A DNA stretch of 64,000 bases from Edolisoma coerulescens (GCA_013397115.1 VWZW01002546.1:343247-407246), one strand, 5' to 3'; positions 12,601-26,294 are shown, numbered from the stretch's first letter. Numbers and translations are program-made. The notes: generated from the sequence alone by a model not told the origin.

Positions 12601-15600
12601 TTCGCTTCTTTCATTAGACTGTTGTTGCTGGAGCAACACAATTAATAGCAGCGTTTAAGGTTTAATTATGGAAAAATATAATTACATTCCAATGTTGCTC
12701 TTACAATTATTCCAGACTCAAAGGGTGTGTCCCTCTATTCTTCAGTGGTTCGCATACTTTCAACTTTGCTCATCTAAAGCTTTATCAGAGAACACTACTT
12801 CTATGCCCAAAAGTCAGGAGATGGTTCAACTTCTCAGCATGACAAATGAGTCACAAAAGGTAAACAAAAGTGGGGTGGTTGCATGGATGTGAGAGAGTAA
12901 GAAGGGGTGGGATGTATTGCTCTGTTGATAGCAATATCTCAGTTTTTTCAAATTTTCCACTTCTCAGAAGAAGAGCATAAAAATTAAACCCTATCTGCCT
13001 ATTTCAGTTATGCTACAAAAACATGCAGAGAGTCTGATACCATGTAAGACTTATGGAATCCATTCAGTGCCCTTAAAGAAAGTCCCTAATTCTGCTGGTC
13101 ATATTGGAAACTCCCTGATAGAGGATCTGTCCTCTTCAGTTAAGGAACTTGGGAGCTTAAGCTGGTCACAGCAGATCTCATTCTGACACTCTAGAAACAT
13201 GTCTCTCCTCTGATTTTTATAGAATTCTTGCTAGGAAAGCAGCCTCATTAGGGACCTACACAATGCTCGGATGCACAAGATTGGAATACTGAATTCTACA
13301 CTTCTGATCAAAATAAAGAAGATACTTTAAATTGTTGACTATTTAATCCATCATCAGTACAGGCATGAGAGGAGATGAAAATCTGTGTTATGATGTGCAT
13401 TCTCCTCCACATAACTCGTGTTGGTTTTGGCCAGATAAACCATTTACATTGCATGGAGGAGCACCCAGGGGTAATATGTTTGTTATGAGAATACCTGCAT
13501 GCATTTTACAGACATAAATAAATACTTTAGATAATTTCCTTCTTTTCTTTCTTTACACAGAAATCTGTCATAAAATACAGCATAATTACATCCAACCTCC
13601 TTGTGACAACTTGAGGACTTGGTCTTGGTTTAGAACAAATTATAGTTTCAGACTGATTTTACAAGCCCCAACTGTGTTTTAGCAGCCACCAAAGTTGAAG
13701 GCAGGTTGATATATTTTTCCTAGTAGACACCTAACAAAAGGGTGCCTGGAAAGGTGAAATAGTTGAAAGTGAAATAGACCCCCACATCAGGAAAAAGGGA
13801 TACAGCAATATGTTTCTCTTTCAGTAGTTCCCTCTGACTTAGAGCAAGCTGAAATGATGGGACTAAAGCAGTGAAAGCGTTGTGTAAAACCTGGCTTCAC
13901 ATGTTTTTTGTTCAGAGTGGAAGGTTTGGTGACTAGTGTTGCAGCAATACATGAGCTAAGGGAGCAGAGACCATGCTACATTGAAAAACACAGGACTTCT
14001 GACAAAGAGCTGCTTACCCTACACTAAAATCTTGCAAATATCCATGATCTGAATATATATAGCTGCCATTACTTTGTAAATGCAGACTTTGGAATTAAAT
14101 TACTTTTCTGCTATGACTATTGCACTATGAAATGGAATATTCCTTTGCAGACTACATTATAAATACTATCCTTTAATATATACAAAGAGATATGTCACGA
14201 AAAGAATACCAGCTGAAGTGTTAATGATAGAAGAGACATAATGAAAATTAATTGCTCACTTATAAGCTTTTTTTTTTTTCATTTTTTACCTACACTAAGC
14301 CTGTAATTTTTTTGGAATTTCCCCATATCTGTTACCAATAAAAGCAGTACTCCCCTTTCCATGTCCTCCACATCCTCTTGTCACATCATTTTCAGCAGTA
14401 CTTTCTCAGCTGTGCTTTTTTGTAGGGTATGTGATGAGCAAGAGCATTTTTAGGTAATAAAAAGGGACTAGGCAAGTGCTGAACCTAGCACTGCCAATGA
14501 TAGAAATATCCCTGTAAACACAATTGAACAACACAGAATAGCAGGGAGGCGTCTTATGTACTATTTTCAGGCAACATTAAACAGCCTCCTCACATACAAT
14601 GTGATACCAGCACACCATATTTCCTTGCCTTTGTTGCCGAAAACATTCTTGCATTTGTTCACTTACTGTATTTATGTGATCTGTCTTAGTTTTCACTGAT
14701 AGTTTTTACTGAGGAATTATAACTCTTAAAATATCCTAGCATGAACGCTTTATATAAAGTTGTAGTAAACCACTATTTTATCCTACATTACTATTGCAAG
14801 TTAATCTGAAAACATCCTTTCAGATGCAGGAAAATGTAGAAGAGAGGATCCATCTAGATACTCAGAATGAAATAGCTTATAAAACAAAAGAGGGAAAGAT
14901 TAGGCTATGGATAAAAATGTTAAAAATGTTGTGCTATACTGGAAATTTTTTGTCTCGATATGATATATATTTGATTTAATGAAATTAGGATGAGAAAAAA
15001 GAAAGCAATTCTAAAAGTAAATCAATAAGAGAATAGTTTGCTAATTAAAGTGATGGAAAAGGGGTTACTTGACCCTACAAACATATATTAATATCGTCAA
15101 CTTCTTATTTATGATCAGGGATCTGAGTACGAGTATGTTTAGATTATACTAATCTACTAATCTAAGGCATTGGGTAATGAATTACGTAAGAGTGTAACAC
15201 AGTTATGAGGAGAGAATTATACATTTCATGGTACTGAAAAGCTTTAGTTCTATTATCCACTTCCTCTATATGTCCATATAAATGCGCTCTTTGGTGGTAT
15301 AACCAGTTCTTGAAGTCTTAAGTTGGAAAAAGCTAAGTATCTGCTCAGCTTTAGGCCTTCTGAATATCCTTTCGGATTTTGGACTTCATCAGGTCTCTCT
15401 TTTTTCAAAACATGCATGACTTTAACACAATAAAGGATCAGAGCCTTAGTAATAAGCAGCATTTTTTCTGCCAGTGTATCCCTGTTAAATTTTAAAGATC
15501 AGATTAGTAGTTTGAACAATCAGATATCCATTCTGTTCTCCAGAACAGAGCTGTTGCAAACTGACTTGGCACTTTGGGCTCTGGTGTCTTGGCCTGTATT

Positions 15601-18495
15601 TGTCACCTTGCAAAACAATGCCACCCCATAGTAAGAAGTACTCTGTTAAAATATATCTTTTTGGGGGGAAACACAAGACTGCCAGATCAGTGTCAGTACC
15701 CTTAGTTTAAGAAATTTTAAAAAACCTTATTGATAAGAAGAGTGCAATGTGCATTGCTTCACTGGTTTATAGAGAATAATTCTAAATTTCAGGTCCTTAG
15801 CCAAATTTTTCCTGAATATCCTGCTTGCTAGACAGGTAAATCCAACTGAAAACTCCCCATAAGGCATGCCTTGGTGTGGCATGTGTCATTCTTTAGGTTT
15901 GGTCAAAGGGAAAGCTGCCATAGCTCAGGGGGCTACAATTTTAATATATATTTATATATAAACCTAAGTGAGAAATATATAAAAACCACAATTTTAAGAT
16001 TGTATGAATTCTCTTGTTTTTCAGACTGCCAGATGCTAACAACTGAAAGAATGCTTCCACAAACTCAATTTGCATCTGCAAATCTCTAAAGTCCTTAAAA
16101 CCTACGGCTCTCAGTTTAAGTTGTACTAGTCAATGAAAGATGGCAGGAGCATTAAAGAAGATGGAACTTTAGCAATAGGGGAGCAGCTAGGAACTTCAAC
16201 ATTCTCCAGAGAAAATTCTTAACAAAAATTATTAATCCAATATATTTCATATCAAATGCCAGCTCTACCCACAGCAGAATTGCTAAAAATCCTCGGTGTC
16301 TTTAGAATGATCTGTTTTAATGCATCCTTCCTTTAGGTCTTATCATAAGACACTGAAATGACAATATAAGTATGAATCATGCTATGTTAATTCATTACTA
16401 ATTTTAGTATACTATTTAAAGTTATTTCAGTCTACACAAAACAGTGGATTTATTAGTCTTCATACAAAGAGCAGGGTTTGAAAAAGGTTATTGGTGAATT
16501 CAGTTTTCAGTCCACAAAACTTAGACTTAGAGAAGAGACTCAGCCTTCAGCAAAGGCTTTGATATGGTTCTTGAGTTTCCAGGAAAGAGGTCTGCAAGAG
16601 TAGGTTCTGAAACCCTGTAATATTTACTATCTGTTTTAGTGATCCAAAAGCCTGTGCTGAATCAGAGGTAGAAATGTTAAAGTAATTACCCTGGAAAGTC
16701 AATTTAATGAATGCCCAATATGTGAAAGCATTATTTCTGTGATCTTTTCTATTGCCCAATTTATCATTTTTATTGTTCATTTACCTATGTTATATAGTTC
16801 TGGTATGAATTATATTCTCTAATATTCGTTCTTCTTCAATATGACTTGTTAGATAGCTATTGAAAAGATCCTATTTAAAGACAGACCTTTGTACATGAGA
16901 AAACTTTGAAATATAATATAACTAAACATAAATCCATTCCTGTCCCAAGATTTTTTGGAAAAGTTCCTGTGCTTCTTACTATAAGTAGCAGAAATATTTG
17001 TTTGAACAAGGCACTCTTTAGCTTTCCATTTGTTTTGAAAGCATGGCAATGCTACTGATTTTGTGATTTCCTCTATCCAGTCTCATGTCTTGATTCTGCA
17101 AAAATTATCTGCATCCATAAATGTATTCACACCAGTAATTTCTCAGCTACCTAGTTGAAACACAGTATGAGATGTGTGATAATGCACACAAAAAGGATTG
17201 CTGATGACATCTAATCCTAATACAATGTGTTTGTATGATATAAGCAAAGTACTTTCTCCTGAATTCAGGCATAAACCAGCTTAGCTGATGGAGAAAATAT
17301 GTCTCATTAGGACTACAGGAAATAGCAAAGAAAACTCATCTCTCAGTGTGTTATGATTCAGAAATTACATTTGGAAGATTACTGAAAGAGCTGGTAGGAA
17401 TTTTTGGGAATGACTCAGTTTGCACTTTTCTGGCACAATTTTCTCTCTAAAATAAAAAAAAAAAAAACCTCCCTTGGAAACCTTGATTTGAAATAATGAA
17501 ATTTATGGTAGACATTGTGGTAAAGAGGAATATACTTCTTTGTATTTAAGAGTTTAACCAGGTACTTGGTCTGAAACAGGTTGATGAGTGAATGTCAAGA
17601 AGTAGTCTAGGTGCAACTTTTAAGAAGACAGTGTTGGAAAATAAAATTAAGTGAAATAGATGGTGTCTGGTATAGCCTCAAACTTCCAGAAGGAAATGAG
17701 GTCATACTTATAACTGTTCCATATCCCAGTGGTGCAACATCTCTCCAAGACAGCTCTCCACACCCACAAAGAAAGAAGGGGGATTAGTCTGCACCCAGTC
17801 AGAGAATTAGGGCCTGTCTGGCACATTCGTAGGGGGAGAGAGATTAGATCTTACTCCTGTTGGCTCATACTGGCAATTTTAAGGCCAGGTTGAGAGCACC
17901 AACAGTGACTGAGGGTTCCAAGGCTATGCAAGGAGGACGGATCAAATCCAATGAAGAGCATACAAGGCACTCCATGAGATGGAGAGGAACAATTTTGTAC
18001 ATGTTTGCACAGCTGCTGACTTTGGCATTTTTTGGAAACATGAAGTAATTTGAATCCAAACACAGGACAACACTACCTTTACTAAAGGACATCATGGTGA
18101 GTGAAACACTGTTGATGTAGAAAAACCACCTAGACCCTGTTGTAGCTATGACAAGGCTCGAGTCCTGTTTATCTACTCCAAATGCCTGGCACCCTCATGT
18201 AACCCACATGAAAAAGAAAGCAAAACATTGATCTTTCCAGTAAACATTCTACCAGGAACAAAAATTCACCATCCAGAAATTTGAAGGATTCATTCACTTG
18301 CACCTAGAAGAAATAAGGGTTTAGTGGGAATTGGTTTACACTCTTTGAGGACTCCTGTAGAGCTAATAAGTAAAGAAATACCACTTGAATGGAAACATAT
18401 GATAATCACATGATTATATTTTTTGATACAGTGCATAGTGCTTATGTATAAAAATAAAAATACATTTAGAGCTTAGGCTGTCCTTTATTGTATCA

Positions 18496-18514
18496 AATTA
18501 AATCGGATTTAATT
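18496..18514. repeat. inverted repeat, 9-bp arms around one base
   Basis: AATTAAATC and GATTTAATT are exact reverse complements separated by a single G. It lies at the left side of the palindrome-rich block. Confidence 0.85.
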
Positions 18515-18801
18515 CCTAGTTGTGTGTCATGCAGATCAGATCCAATTGTACAAGACTGTACAGTGTGGAGCCGGTTCAAATGAATGAATAGCTTTCTCAT
18601 TACTTCACCCTATTCTGCTGTCTCTTTTCCTGTCCTTTGTAATGTAATGGAGGACAGCTGTGGCAGTGAAGTGAATATTAACTAACCTCAACGCCTCAGC
18701 AGATTGTGACTTAATCCCTGCAAATACCACTAAAATCAAAATTTAATTACCGTCAGCACAGCTCTGTTAATGCCTGAAAAATATTTAACAATTAGTGGTT
18801 G

Positions 18802-18813
18802 GCTTAATTAAGC
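18802..18813. repeat. 12-bp perfect palindrome (GCTTAATTAAGC)
   Basis: A fully self-complementary 12-mer with a TTAATTAA centre, lying between the two longer palindromes of the same block. Confidence 0.85.
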
Positions 18814-18864
18814 AAACTGCCTTTCACAAAGCAACCTGAAAAGTTTTTCCCCGTATTTTATCCC

Positions 18865-18882
18865 TCAGACTAATTAGTCTGA
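18865..18882. repeat. 18-bp perfect palindrome centred on TAATTA
   Basis: TCAGACTAATTAGTCTGA is fully self-complementary. The core CTAATTAG is a classic symmetrical homeodomain word. The symmetry is certain from the sequence; any protein binding is inference. Confidence 0.9.
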
Positions 18883-20167
18883 TGTAAGCCTACAGCACTT
18901 CATTTACTGTTACTGAATCTGCTACGCTACTGATCCAGTTTCTGCAGCTTAACAGTATTTAATGGAGGAGAAATTGTTAAAAGGAAAAAAAATAAAGACT
19001 CATTGAGCAATGCTACTCCTTAAAAATAAAAAAAATCTTTTTAGTAAAACAGAGCTCTTCATTAGTTATTTGCTCACATGAATTTAAGTAGATAAAGTTG
19101 TCTTAAGTATGATCATATTATTTACACTTGTTCAGTATCTGCTGAATAACATGTAAAGTAAGGTACAGCCAGGTCTATCAGAGGACAAGTCTTGTCCCTC
19201 TGTAAAAGGAGGGTTATATATAAGCTTAGTGAAAAGACATGGCCTTGAGTGGCCAAGGTATGGATTCAGGTATTTGTTTTGAAAATCTCTGATAAAAAAG
19301 TGAGGACTACAAGGTGATGCACAGATGACTTTTACAATTAAGTCTTGTTATTTCAATTACCTTGATGTAGCTTCGATCTTGCTTGTTTGTGCTGTTATGG
19401 TACGAGATCCATTTCTCTTGTTTCTGTGGATTTTACTAAAGTTGCACTTCTGAAGACCTATGATTACAGATAGGCTCTACTTGCTTTCTGAAAATTGAAG
19501 CATTGCAAGAAATTCCTGTAAAATGTGGCTTGAATTATAACATTTCCATCTGGTATCCTAGAAAAAAGTACTGTTCCACAGTTGAAAGAGCAAGATACAC
19601 CACTTCAATATTTGAAATATTTATTTGGTGACACTTTTCTCCATACTGTAATGGCTAGCATAGATTCATTTAACAGTGTGGCAGATATTTGCTTGAGGAC
19701 AGTTAAGTACAAGCATATTAAATTTTTCAATGTAAACTCTTACAGCTCTTTACCTCAACAACCCCAAACAACAGCTGGAAATTCATTACATTTGGTTTGA
19801 ATCTACTGCAAAACCTTTTGAAAAAAGTTTATCATCTATGTGAGTATATCACTCTCAAATTATTTAGAACACAGGGAATAGGGACTGCAGGTTTACTGCT
19901 TCACTAACTCGATAGTAAGTAAAACATGTCCGAGAAATGAGATTGCCTTAATCCAAGTATACAAAATCGAAATACAAAACTGATTAAGACTATTTAAAAT
20001 CAGAATGTTTTATCCCTTTCACACACCCGTCTGTCACTGGGATTTACAAGAACACGGTCTAGCTGTCTGCTCTCTTCAAAAGATAGGTATTCTTCAGTAT
20101 AGCTGAACTATTTGTTTCAATCAAGTACTGGTATTTTGCTCCATATGTATAGGGTTTTTTCCATTTT

Positions 20168-20736
20168 CAGAGAATCATAGGACCACAGAATGGTTTGAGT
20201 TGGAACAGATCTTAAAGATTATCTAGTTCCAACCCCCCTGCCATGTGCAGGGACACCTACTACACCAGGCTGCTCAAGGCCCCATCCAACCTGGCCTTGA
20301 ACATTTCCAAGGATGGGTCACCCACAACTTCCCTGGGCAACCTGTTCCAGTGCCTCACCACCTTCACAGTGAAGAATTCCTTTCTTATATATATAATCTA
20401 GAACTACCCCCTTTCAGTTCAATGCCATCATGCCTCGTCCTATTGCTGCATGCCCTCACAAAAAATCCCACTCCACCTTTTAAGCCCTGTTAGGTGCTGG
20501 AAGGTGCTATAAGGTCTCGCTGGAGCCCTCTCTTCTTGTTGCTGAGCAGCCCCAATTCTCTCAGCCTGTATTCAAGAGGACAGATATTTCAGCCTTGCGA
20601 TCGTCTTCGTGGCACTCCTCTGGACTCATTCCAACAGGCCCATGTCCTTCTTATGTGGGGAGCCCCAGACCTGGATGCAGCACTCCAGGTAGATTCTCTT
20701 GAAAGTGACATAGAGGGAGAAAATGAGGTGGACTTC
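20168..20736 (-). mobile_element. CR1 LINE fragment, 3' end
   Basis: A 5'-truncated non-LTR retrotransposon of the CR1 family on the minus strand. The left boundary holds three degenerate 8-bp tail units (CAGAGAAT, CATAGGAC, CACAGAAT at 20168-20191), the mark of CR1 3' ends. The plus strand then shows typical CR1 words such as TCTAGTTCCAACCCCCCTGC, CATCCAACCTGGCCTTGAAC, GGGCAACCTGTTCCAGTGCC and CCATGTCCTTCTTATGTGGG. Similarity fades after about 20736. Only the 3' part of the reverse-transcriptase frame and the 3' UTR remain, with stops and indels, so it cannot move. Roughly 15-20% different from the consensus I remember, so not a recent insertion. Confidence 0.92.
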
Positions 20737-20937
20737 AAATGCTTTTGTCTATATCATCCTATACACTATTTCTCTGTGAATGCACACCTGCATTACTGCT
20801 AAAAAAATGCTCTTTCACCATCAAGTTTCATTCTCGCTTTATGGTTGCTCATTGAAAAATGCATAAAAGTTTTCCTTAACAATACAAATAATCCACATAA
20901 AATGTCTACTGCACATATGTTTGTCCAAAAGCAATAA

Positions 20938-21155
20938 TGCTTCTTTTTTTTCTATTTTTCCCCCTTTTTCCCCTTCTCTTTTATATTTCTTCTATTTTTC
21001 TTTTTCTTTTTCTTTTTTTTTCTTTTTCTTTTTCTTTTTCTTTTTCTTTTTCTTTTTCTTTTTCTTTTTCTTTTTCTTTTTCTTTTTCTTCTTCTTCTTC
21101 TTTTTCTTCTTCTTTTCCTTCTTTTTCTTCTTTTTCTTCTTCTTTTTCTTTTTTG
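20938..21155. repeat. polypyrimidine microsatellite, (TTTTTC)n then (CTT)n
   Basis: About 218 bp that is almost purely pyrimidine on the plus strand. A degenerate T/C region (20938-20998) leads into near-perfect TTTTTC hexamers to about 21088, then mixed CTT and CTTTTT units to about 21155. The plus-strand open frames here translate to poly-Phe and Phe-Ser and are artefacts. Homopurine-homopyrimidine tracts of this length can form triplex DNA and slip readily, so length polymorphism is likely. Confidence 0.95.
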
Positions 21156-21243
21156 TCAAAAGGTGAAGAATTTCTTAATGGTTAATATACTTAAATGGTC
21201 TTTGTATCTTAATGTACAAAAGCAACATATGATAAAAAACAAG

Positions 21244-21263
21244 CAAAATTTGATCAAATTTTG
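21244..21263. repeat. 20-bp perfect palindrome
   Basis: CAAAATTTGATCAAATTTTG is completely self-complementary. It lies about 90 bp after the polypyrimidine tract and could extrude as a short cruciform. No transposon end or known binding site was recognised. Confidence 0.9.
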
Positions 21264-21294
21264 TTCTTCTCAGAACCACTGCCACAGCTCTCAC

Positions 21295-21340
21295 AAGAGC
21301 TACTTTCCTATGCTTTCAGAAAAAGAGCTACTTTCCTATG
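21295..21340. repeat. short tandem duplication, 28-bp period
   Basis: AAGAGCTACTTTCCTATG occurs at 21295-21312 and again at 21323-21340, with one further mismatch-tolerant extension of four bases. It looks like a local duplication, perhaps linked to the unstable tract just upstream. Confidence 0.85.
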
Positions 21341-24300
21341 TTTTACGTTCTACTAGGAAACACACTTGTAAATCTCAGGATTAGACCTTAGAAGGAAGTT
21401 CATGAAGCAGGATTTTTTTACTGCTCTTCCCTCTCTTCAACTGTTACTGTTACAATGCTTACAAAGTTGTGGAAATTTCAAAGCTGAGGACAAATAAACT
21501 TGATTGTATCTGTGCATACATGTGTTTACATGTGTTAAGTGTTTCAAGGTGAAATCCTGTATTCTGTAGCACTCATGGTACTCCTGCTGAATTAAAAGGG
21601 AAGTGCATGTGTATGTCTTAGGAAAAATAGTCATCTCTCATTTATGCTTGCTGGAATATTTATTCAAAGTCTAGCTCTAGAAACACAACTTGTGTAGATT
21701 AGCATAGCTCTCTTCACTCATTATACTAAAATTTAAAGCAGTGAAAGTCTGCTTCATTAATGTGCTGGAGTACTGTCTTACAGATACCCATAAACATCTC
21801 TTTCCTGATCTCCATGGATTGGGTAGTTTCCAGAAAAGGTGGAAAGCAGTAGACCTTCACTGGGGTTAAACAGTGATGTATTGGGATCCACTTAGATGGA
21901 GCTGTAAGAGAAGGCAGCTGTTCATGAGAATGCAACTGCTTTGATATCCAGGATGTGTCTTTGATCCTTGGTGAAATTTTCAGACTTATAGTGCTCCAGT
22001 TTATGCTGGGATTGAGGTATATCCATACACAGGTTGTAAAATCGTTGCTATATTTTAACCCTCAGCCCTGCTGGCAGTACTATTTTCTAAATGGGGAAAG
22101 AAGAGCCATGTAACACTTCAGATTTGACTTTAAATAAACCCAACCAAATAACCTTCCTCTGTAATATTCCCCTTCTCCTATATTGCACTTTTCCCCCTGC
22201 TGAACTAATACCCTAGCCCTTGATAAATTTATAGGTTGAAGTCTATTGAAAACTTAGCCATAATGTAACAAATTTCCACTTCTTTATCTTCTTAAATAGT
22301 AGTCAGCTCTAAATCCTACATTCCTTTCCTAACATGTATAAGATCTTCCAAAATATTACAGTAACAAAAAATCCACCCTAGAACTTTAACATGAAATAAG
22401 ATGGCACATATTGACAAAAATTAGTCTGAGTCTGAGATGAATTTTGTTGCAGATTAATTTTGTTAGTCTTAGTTCTCCTTTTAGCTCCGTCTTATTCTTG
22501 CTTCTCTGGCATTTCCCAGTTGGCCAAGTAAGTCTTTGGCTCATGCATATTTATGATAACACAAATGCTTTAAAAAAACCACTCTGGATCTCTGCAAGCT
22601 GGCTAATATATCTAAATAATACTAATGAATAATATTCTGAGATCTCAATAAAACAACCTAAAAAGACCAATGATAGATAGCATTATGAGTGCGTGCTTAG
22701 TACAAAGGAAGAGACCAAAGTAAGCTAAAATTGTTGTAAAGCTAAAAAAAAGGTTGACAGACATCAACTGTCATACAGAAAGGCAGGTGGAAAAAAAATA
22801 TATATACACATTCACTTTGCGTCTTTGTCCAATCATGCACTCTACATATGTAGTAGGAGGTTTTAATGACTATTGCAAAACACTAAGTAGTAATTAGGAA
22901 ATCTTCCAAACCTACTCAGCAAATTAATAGGTCTAGGAAACTCATATTGGAATGGGCTTATAGTTGCTTTCTGTGATCATTTTCTGTGAACATAGCAGGC
23001 TTTTGCAAATGGCACAAATCAGTTTAATATATAACAGAATGAGTTTAAGGCTACAACAATAGTGTTATATATCAGAAGCATTACAGTGGGTCATACTGAA
23101 AGCTACAGCTTTTTCCATGACTCTTTATATTTGCAAGCAGAGTCAAAACCACACTTTTTCCCAGTCTGACATGTTTGAAAAAGTCATTGTTCATTAATGT
23201 TTTGCTTGTTTTCTTGTGACATTGTTACTAGTCAAAATTAAACTGTTTCTTTTGTGCTGGATAACTAATCATCATACATAATTTCTTGCATTATTTTTTT
23301 CTGTCATTCAGGAGCAATCAGTATAATAGATGAGATATCAGTAAAATTCTTTCTTTACCTGATGTCATACTTCTAACCCCATGCCCATAATTTTCTTTAC
23401 CCTTTATTAAGTGGATTATTAAGAAAAATAAGGAGTAGCCATTTTGTTATATGTAAATTATTTTTATTTGCAGCACACAGAAACCTTAGAAGTGTAGACT
23501 ATGTCCTAAGTTATAGAACAAATAATACCATGATCCTCATGGAAAAAAACTTTTGAAGTTAATTCCTTGATAGCATCCGAAAAGACAGTGAAAATAGCAA
23601 AATATGTTATTACACTGGTATTAAGAATGTGTCATGTTCCGTTACTATCAAAACTTTCAGAGGCCATAATGTGGGATCTGTGACATGATCTTGGGATCAA
23701 TATGCAAATTTTTAGCGCAATACTTTAGCCTTAGCCAAAGTTGTCTTTAATGGGTTTAGGAGGGTACAGCTTCCTAATTCAGAACACCTAGTTCTACTTT
23801 AGCGGATATCAGAAATGTTTCAAAGCCACATCATGTACATGATGGTATGAAAAGGGATGGAACATGTACTGCTGACTAATAGAGCCTGTTCAATTTCTGA
23901 CTGAATGAGAACTGTACATTAAAAAAAAGAAATATATATATATATAATTTGGCATATTCCATTGTTTTATGAGCCTTTTCAATTCTTCTTTAAGCAGAGG
24001 TACAGAAAGGTGAATAAAAATATTCCAGTATAATTTCTTACACTGTGGGCAAACTAGAATAATAAGTAGTCCATTTTCAGAAATAAACAAATCTCCAAGT
24101 ATGTTTTCCAGTGTAAAAAATCCAGATAATTGGTGTGTAAATAAATGTTGTGCATTTATAAATTTCCTGTCTTTTGTGCTTCAACAAATTTAGGATTATT
24201 GAAAAGCAATAATTTGTGTCAAAGAAATAAACCCCAATATAATAAAATTTTTCCTTCGCTTTTTTCCCAACTGACCTTATGTAAACCCAGCTTTTTTATC

Positions 24301-26280
24301 TGTCATATTTGGTGATGCTATTTTTCACGGTTACAAATCATCCCATGTTAGTTCTTTCAACATCATGGTGAGACCTCAAACTCTACTAGCGAAACTAAAC
24401 TGTATCAGTTTTAGGTTCAGCTTGGAGGTGGTCACAGTGATGTATTTCATTTTTTATTACTATGAAAATGAATGGAAAATGTAATATGATGGAACACAGG
24501 TCTCTAAATACAGATCTGCACTTATGATGAAAACTGTAACTACATCTTTCATTAAAGGTGTTGTGATAGTTTTTGTTCAGAAACTGCATTCATGTTGTCC
24601 AAATGAAGCATTACATCAATGAGTCATGATGCTGTGGTTTAGACTACTGCATCTTCGGTATGACCAGACTATTTATGTAGCTACCATCAAATGTGCTTCT
24701 ATCATGGAACAGGTATGTAGGAAACAGCTGCCTCGAATGTGGGAGACAGCCCTTTCTGTTTCCAAACCAGGCACTAAGACAGGAACAGAGGGAGAGAAAA
24801 GAACAAGTTGCAAGGACATGTCCATTGCATTTGCACTTCACAGCCCCTGGACGTGGAAAACTGGGCATAAATAATGTAAAGAGGCAGAAGACACTTTAAT
24901 AAATCAAGGTCTCAGAAGTTTCAGTCTCTGGGCAGTGTCATATCTTTTCCGCCACAAATTTCCCAGGCCTAAACCTTTCTGGGCCCAGGCTTTGAATACA
25001 TTATACATGCTTCTGACAAATTTCCCTAGCATATTGACATCATGCAGGCTTCAATGAATGAAACATTTTATGAAACCAAGAGACTGACATTGAAAGGGAG
25101 TAGCAGAGTCTATGTGATCATATGATACAGATACAGACATCTGCCAACGAGGTCAAAGAAAAGAAGAGAATACTTTGATGTTAGTGCTGAGAGCCTCTTG
25201 CAGAAAGATGGACATCTAGACTCTGTAAATGTCAAGCTGTACTCACCAATGGGATGCATTCATGAGTAGGGACTGATTTGAGTGCTGCGCAGTTGTTTTC
25301 CACTTTAAAAAAATCTCAACATCAGAGGTAACAAATTAAAAAAGTCGCCATGGGTACTACTACCAAGTAATAAAAGTCATGAGAAATTTGGATTTCAATC
25401 ACAAAGAACATGAATCTGGTTTAAATTCAGTCTATATTTCATGTGGGAAACTGCCTTTTGTCAAGCAATTTTGTCAAGTTTTGCATTGACTTCACTTTTC
25501 TAGGGTGCAACCTGGTGCAGGTCATGGAAATATAGTGCTAGATGTGCCTTATGAAATGCTTTGAGTGGCTGGAATCACATAGGCATTGAGCCCAGGGGTC
25601 TGCAGCCACCTTCCTGAAATGCCCTAAGTGTGTACATCTTGCTTGCTCCCCCCATGCAAAGGTTTTGCTTAACACACCATTTAGGTCACCAGCAAAAGCA
25701 AACAAAAGAAAAAACCTGTAAGAGAGCAACACCAAGAATAGCCAGAGTCTGGTGAAGGAAATGAGAATATAGCATTTTCCTAGGTCCACAGAATAACCAA
25801 GAGACCACTGGATAAAATTCCCACATAAGGCTGAAAGTAGGTGAAGCATGGTGTTTCAAAGACAGCTGGAGAAATCCCGAAAGTCCAATGAGATTTCTAA
25901 TGAGAAGAGATTCCTTCTTGTCTTGAAGTCTTGCTCGAACCCTGAGCGATTCCTGACACCCTTCAGAATACCAATACACTGTCGCTGACCAAGATCAATT
26001 TGCGATGAAAAAGTGCAAAACCTATCCTTCTAGAAAAAAAGCTTTGTTTCGCTAAATGCCACTTAGGTAGGAAGGAGAGAGGCAGAAAAATAGAAAATTA
26101 TAAGGAGAGAATTCCTCTTTTTTCTTTTGTGCTGCCACCGAGAACCAAAAAACAAAAACTATAAATACATCTCAAAGACAATAATCTGTGATAAAGTTCT
26201 ATTTCAAAATTCTTTAGGGATACCAACAGTCAGTCCATCTAGTGGAAAATAAGTGCCCAAATGACCTCAGAGGGATTTGA

Positions 26281-26294
26281 CTGCCCTCTAGTAC
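26281..26294 (-). promoter_or_regulatory. CTCF-like motif
   Basis: The minus strand reads GTACTAGAGGGCAG. Against the CTCF core CCASYAGRKGGCRS this matches 12 of 14 positions, including the whole ASYAGRKGGCRS part. This is a motif match only; matches of this quality also occur by chance, so occupancy is unproven. Confidence 0.35.

Larger units (their letters stand above)
18485..18980. promoter_or_regulatory. candidate cis-regulatory block with homeodomain-type palindromes
   Basis: Seen directly: an inverted repeat at 18496-18514 (AATTAAATC, one central base, GATTTAATT), a perfect 12-bp palindrome GCTTAATTAAGC at 18802-18813, and a perfect 18-bp palindrome at 18865-18882 centred on CTAATTAG. 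Other ATTA-containing words lie between them. Palindromic TAATTA cores are known recognition words for dimerising homeodomain proteins. The block is free of simple repeats and recognisable transposons and resembles vertebrate conserved non-coding elements, but that is an impression only, with no alignment behind it. Which gene it would control cannot be told from this window. Confidence 0.3.
5715..20167. other. non-coding AT-rich DNA, no confirmed gene
   Basis: About 14.5 kb of largely unique AT-rich sequence. Short open frames of up to about 94 codons occur on both strands and none shows domains, codon bias or paired splice sites. Minor low-complexity patches include a TC-rich run at 9587-9637 and A runs near 11827 and 17452. 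One weak exon-like segment at 5986-6074 and a palindrome-rich block at 18485-18980 are described separately. No interspersed repeat could be named with confidence. Confidence 0.65.

Noticed and set aside
20921..21185. Poly-Phe and Phe/Ser proteins of 81-82 residues
   Set aside because: Pure translation of the TTTTTC/CTT microsatellite.
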